Origin: Micrococcales bacterium UBA4448
Lineage (GTDB): Bacteria > Actinomycetota > Actinomycetes > Actinomycetales > Microbacteriaceae
Direction of reading: 5' to 3'
NCBI GenBank assembly: GCA_002390305.1
Contig: DGPE01000040.1
Span: forward strand, 1 to 9,076
Length of the DNA: 9,076 nucleotides
The notes below the pieces were generated by a model. The model made no database searches and was not told the origin of the DNA. It saw only the letters and a program-made list of their open reading frames with translations. How positions within the stretch are numbered: position 1 is the first letter of the stretch; the number at the start of each line of letters is the position of its first letter. The translations under genes were made by a program, and so were the position numbers. Positions 6,876 through 9,076 of the stretch are shown here, piece by piece.

Positions 6876-7029
6876 ATGTCGAGTATGCCACTTTCTAAGA
6901 GCGAATAGCCAGCAATCCGCAGTTTATTTATCGTTTGGTTACGAAATCGGCAGAGTTTGTTATTTTGACTATCGAAATCCAAGTTTCAGGTTTAGAGTCT
7001 GAAGTATTATCTGAACTAGGAGTGGCAAA
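6876..7029. promoter_or_regulatory. Divergent control region between lrp-type gene and aldehyde dehydrogenase
   Basis: A 154-bp AT-richer gap between divergent genes that must hold both promoters and probably the regulator's operators. Seen directly: a CGAAATC direct repeat at 6942-6948 and 6973-6979 (31 bp apart, about three helical turns); an inverted repeat TTCAG-N9-CTGAA at 6985-7003; a further TCTGAA at 7010-7015 repeating 6998-7003; and a TCGT-N6-ACGA inverted repeat at 6931-6944. For the + strand promoter, TATTAT at 7005-7010 is a fair -10 but lacks a good -35. TTGACT at 6965-6970 is a fair -35 but lacks a good -10 at normal spacing. Which is used is undecided. Binding by the Lrp-type protein is inference. 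Confidence 0.6.
6882..6890 (-). promoter_or_regulatory. Extended -10 promoter for the Lrp/AsnC gene, probably leaderless
   Basis: Read on the - strand this is TGGCATACT, a TGn extended -10 element with a CATACT hexamer. Six nucleotides separate it from the A of the lrp ATG, so the start codon would fall at the transcription start. No Shine-Dalgarno lies upstream of this ATG and no good -35 is seen at 16-18 bp, both of which fit an extended -10, leaderless message. Leaderless transcripts are common in actinobacteria; their use here is inferred. Confidence 0.45.
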
Positions 7030-8466
7030 GTGGCCGTCAAGAAACTGCAGAACTTCGTCGGAGGCAAGTACCAAAGCCCGACAAGCGATAAAACCAGCGA
7101 TGTAATCAATCCTTCTACTGCCGAGGTCTACGCCCATGCACCGGTTTCCTCGGCCAAAGATGTTGATGCGGCATATCAGGTTGCCGCCAAGGCATTCGAA
7201 ACCTGGGGTCAGACCACTCCATCTGAGCGCCAACTAGCACTTTTTAGAATCGCAGATGCACTCGAGGCCAGAGCTGAAGAAGCCGCCGATGTTGAGAGCG
7301 AGAACACCGGTAAGCCAAGAACTACTCTGGTTGATTACGAAATAGGTCCCTCCGTAGATCAAATTCGGTTCTTTGCAGGAGCTGCGCGGAACCTTGAAGG
7401 TCGCGCGACCGCGGAGTATATGGCTGACCACACCTCTTCGATTCGGAGAGAGCCAATCGGTGTTATCGGTCAGGTAACGCCATGGAACTATCCACTGAAC
7501 ATGGCGGTCTGGAAGTTTGCACCTGCTATTGCGGCGGGAAACACCATTGTTCTGAAGCCATCTGATACCACCCCCGCCTCTACGCTTCTGCTCGCCGAGA
7601 TTGCGAGCGAGTTTTTGCCAGAAGGCGTTTTCAATGTTGTGACCGGAGATCGTGACACCGGAAGGGCAATGGTTGAAAACCAGATTCCTCAAATGGTTTC
7701 GATTACCGGTTCGGTAAGAGCTGGAATGGAAGTGGCAAAGAGTGCAGCAACTGACCTAAAGAGGGTGCACCTGGAGCTCGGCGGCAAGGCCCCGGTAATC
7801 GTCTTTGCTGATGCCAACTTTGAGCAGGCAGCAGCCGGCATTGTCGCGGCGGGTTTCTTTAACGCAGGTCAAGATTGCACAGCTGCGACAAGGCTGTTAG
7901 TTCAAGAGAGTGGCTATGACGATTTCATGGCGGCACTGCTAGCCGAGGTCAAGCTCAACGCGAAGGTTGGAATGCCAAACGAACCAGACATCCTGTTTGG
8001 GCCGCTGAATAACGCAGGTCAGCTGGAGCGAGTTCAAGGCTTCGTCGACCGGCTTCCAGATCACGCAAGAATCGAAACCGGTGGAGCCAAGATTGCCGGC
8101 AGCGGTTACTTCATGGAGCCAACTGTCCTGTCTGGTTTCAAGCAGACTGATGAGCACATCCAGGATGAAATTTTTGGACCCGTTCTGACGGTGCAGAAAT
8201 TTAGTGACGACGCTCAGGCGTTGAAATGGGCCAACGATGTTCGCTACGGGCTGGCATCTTCGGTTTGGACCACTAACCACACCAGGGCAATGCGTTTTGC
8301 CAAGTATTTGGATTTCGGAGCAGTGTGGATCAACACTCACATCCCACTAGTTGCGGAGATGCCGCATGGCGGCTTCAAGCACTCGGGATATGGCAAAGAC
8401 CTTTCGCACTACGGCTTTGAGGATTACACGCGTTTGAAGCACGTTATGCACTACATCGGCGACTGA
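7030..8466 (+). CDS. patD: Gamma-aminobutyraldehyde dehydrogenase (PatD-like)
   Basis: NAD(P)-dependent aldehyde dehydrogenase of 478 aa, predicted to oxidise 4-aminobutanal to GABA in putrescine breakdown. The start is GTG at 7030, supported by AGGAG at 7018-7022 with a 7-nt gap. Visible ALDH features: PWNYP (N153), KPSDTTP with cofactor-binding K176, the glycine turn SITGSVRAG (about 225-232), LELGGKAPVIVF with general base E249, FFNAGQDCTAATR with catalytic C283, and EIFGPV (E380). The C-terminal EMPHGG, SGYGKDLSHYG and EDYTRLKHVM pattern closely resembles E. coli PatD (YdcW), more than betaine-aldehyde or succinate-semialdehyde enzymes. It is divergent from the lrp/aminotransferase pair and 137 bp upstream of a polyamine-binding lipoprotein gene, both supporting the assignment. 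Activity on other omega-aminoaldehydes is possible. Confidence 0.92.
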   Translation: MAVKKLQNFVGGKYQSPTSDKTSDVINPSTAEVYAHAPVSSAKDVDAAYQVAAKAFETWGQTTPSERQLALFRIADALEARAEEAADVESENTGKPRTTLVDYEIGPSVDQIRFFAGAARNLEGRATAEYMADHTSSIRREPIGVIGQVTPWNYPLNMAVWKFAPAIAAGNTIVLKPSDTTPASTLLLAEIASEFLPEGVFNVVTGDRDTGRAMVENQIPQMVSITGSVRAGMEVAKSAATDLKRVHLELGGKAPVIVFADANFEQAAAGIVAAGFFNAGQDCTAATRLLVQESGYDDFMAALLAEVKLNAKVGMPNEPDILFGPLNNAGQLERVQGFVDRLPDHARIETGGAKIAGSGYFMEPTVLSGFKQTDEHIQDEIFGPVLTVQKFSDDAQALKWANDVRYGLASSVWTTNHTRAMRFAKYLDFGAVWINTHIPLVAEMPHGGFKHSGYGKDLSHYGFEDYTRLKHVMHYIGD

Positions 8467-8603
8467 AGCAAAAGTTTAGATTCCGTTGACTAAATTCAGT
8501 GGAAACTATGCCAAACTTTCCCTAACGTTTAACAATCGAATAATCAGACAGCAGTAAAAGCAACAACCGCAACCAACGTGGAGCGGAACCTAAGGAGAAT
8601 GCT
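8467..8603 (+). promoter_or_regulatory. Intergenic leader upstream of the PotD-like gene
   Basis: A 137-bp non-coding gap. An imperfect stem is visible: ACTGAA (8462-8467, ending the dehydrogenase gene) pairs with TTCAGT (8495-8500), and TTTAG (8475-8479) pairs with CTAAA (8490-8494), leaving a 7-nt bulge and a 10-nt loop. It has no following T-run, so it is not a typical intrinsic terminator. A second small inverted repeat, GGAAA-N11-TTTCC, covers 8501-8521. A possible weak promoter is TGGAAA (8500-8505), a 17-bp spacer, then TAACGT (8523-8528). The 3' part (about 8560-8577) is a C/A-rich unstructured run before the AAGGAG ribosome site. The downstream gene may therefore have its own control, but this is tentative. 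Confidence 0.35.
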
Positions 8604-9076
8604 ATGAAGCGAGGATTACCCCAAGACCCAATGCTGGCCCAGCTAGTTCAAATGGCTAGACAGCACCAGATTTCTAGGCGAGCCGCTTTAGCCGGTGTCG
8701 GTGGTACTGCCGCTGCGTTGACTTTGGCGGGTTGCTCCGCTGCCGAGGAGGGCCTAGCTGCCGGAACCGATGTTTCAGACAGTGAAAAAGTTCTTGTTTG
8801 GCACAACTGGCCTGCCTACATGGACGAGGATGATGACGGCAACTATCCGACACTCCTTAGATTCCAAGAGCAGTCCGGCATTACTGTCGAGTACAGCCTT
8901 GAGATTGATGACAACGACACTTGGTACGCCAAGGTAAAAGACCAGCTAGAGCTTGGACAGGACGTCGGAGCCGATGTTGCCTGCCCAACAACTTGGATGG
9001 CGAACAGACTTCGCAACCTCGGATATATCCAGCCACTAGATAACACCAACATGCCAAATAAGGTCGCAAACCTTGC
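8604..9076 (+). CDS. PotD/PotF-like polyamine ABC transporter binding lipoprotein, 5' part (runs off window)
   Basis: Start of a solute-binding protein gene; 157 codons are seen and the frame is open to the window end. The start is ATG at 8604, with AAGGAG at 8592-8597 and 6 nt spacing. The leader is long: a 23-residue hydrophilic stretch, then SRRAAL (twin arginine R25-R26), a hydrophobic core, and the lipobox LAGC with C44 as the predicted lipid-bearing residue. This suggests export, possibly by Tat, and anchoring on the outer face of the membrane. After a linker the mature part opens with VLVWHNWPAYMD, like the beta-strand and YNW start of PotD/PotF, then FQEQSGITVEY and YAKVKDQLELGQDVGADV, typical of this extracytoplasmic binding-protein family. 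Specificity for putrescine or spermidine is inferred from the neighbouring aminotransferase and aldehyde dehydrogenase. Permease and ATPase genes probably follow. Confidence 0.88.
   Translation, partial: MKRGLPQDPMLAQLVQMARQHQISRRAALAGVGGTAAALTLAGCSAAEEGLAAGTDVSDSEKVLVWHNWPAYMDEDDDGNYPTLLRFQEQSGITVEYSLEIDDNDTWYAKVKDQLELGQDVGADVACPTTWMANRLRNLGYIQPLDNTNMPNKVANL

Noticed and set aside
8501..8521. GGAAA-N11-TTTCC inverted repeat as an intrinsic terminator of the dehydrogenase gene
   Set aside because: Only five pairs, not GC-rich, and no T-run follows.
8508..8525. Tiny reading frame MPNFP upstream of the PotD-like gene, as a possible polyamine-sensing leader peptide
   Set aside because: Only five codons, no clear ribosome site, no conservation evidence, and ORFs this short occur by chance.
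8843..9069. Two - strand frames at the right edge
   Set aside because: They are antisense to the well-supported PotD-like coding sequence and show no domain or ribosome site.

Overview
This window looks like chromosome from a small-genome actinobacterium, most likely a Microbacteriaceae relative of the freshwater 'Luna' type (Rhodoluna/Aquiluna-like). The basis is indirect. The ATP synthase beta sequence is of actinobacterial type, base composition is near-balanced rather than GC-rich, intergenic gaps are very short, GTG/TTG starts are used, and the epsilon subunit is short (89 aa). The lineage is inferred; no 16S or other taxonomic marker is present.

Layout. (1) Bases 1-1865, + strand: the 3' end of an F1Fo ATP synthase operon (atpD, cut by the window edge, then atpC), followed with no gap by a yaaA-family gene. 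(2) Bases 1862-3737, - strand: an ECF-type sigma factor gene and, 19 bp downstream, a gene for a single-pass membrane protein with a large extracytoplasmic part, probably its partner. This gene converges on yaaA, and both stop codons lie in one shared CTAG. (3) Bases 3778-4832, - strand: two alkylation-repair genes, ogt (O6-alkylguanine methyltransferase) and tag (3-methyladenine glycosylase I), overlapping by 4 bp. (4) Bases 4901-9076: a diamine/polyamine utilisation region. A class III aminotransferase and an Lrp/AsnC regulator lie on the - strand. They are divergent from a gamma-aminobutyraldehyde dehydrogenase on the + strand, which is followed by a PotD/PotF-like binding lipoprotein cut by the window end.

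How the genes work together (inference from families and order): polyamine is captured by the binding protein, with the rest of the ABC transporter presumably just beyond the window. The aminotransferase converts putrescine to 4-aminobutanal, the dehydrogenase oxidises that to GABA, and the Lrp-type protein is the likely local sensor acting on the 154-bp divergent region. The ogt-tag pair is a compact direct-reversal plus base-excision unit. The sigma factor and its neighbour look like a regulatory pair responding to an unknown envelope signal.

I found no mobile element, CRISPR array, tRNA, rRNA or convincing intrinsic terminator. No stretch over 300 bases lacks a gene. Most of the window is recognisable housekeeping or catabolic content. 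The least explained gene is the sigma-linked membrane protein at 1862-3229.
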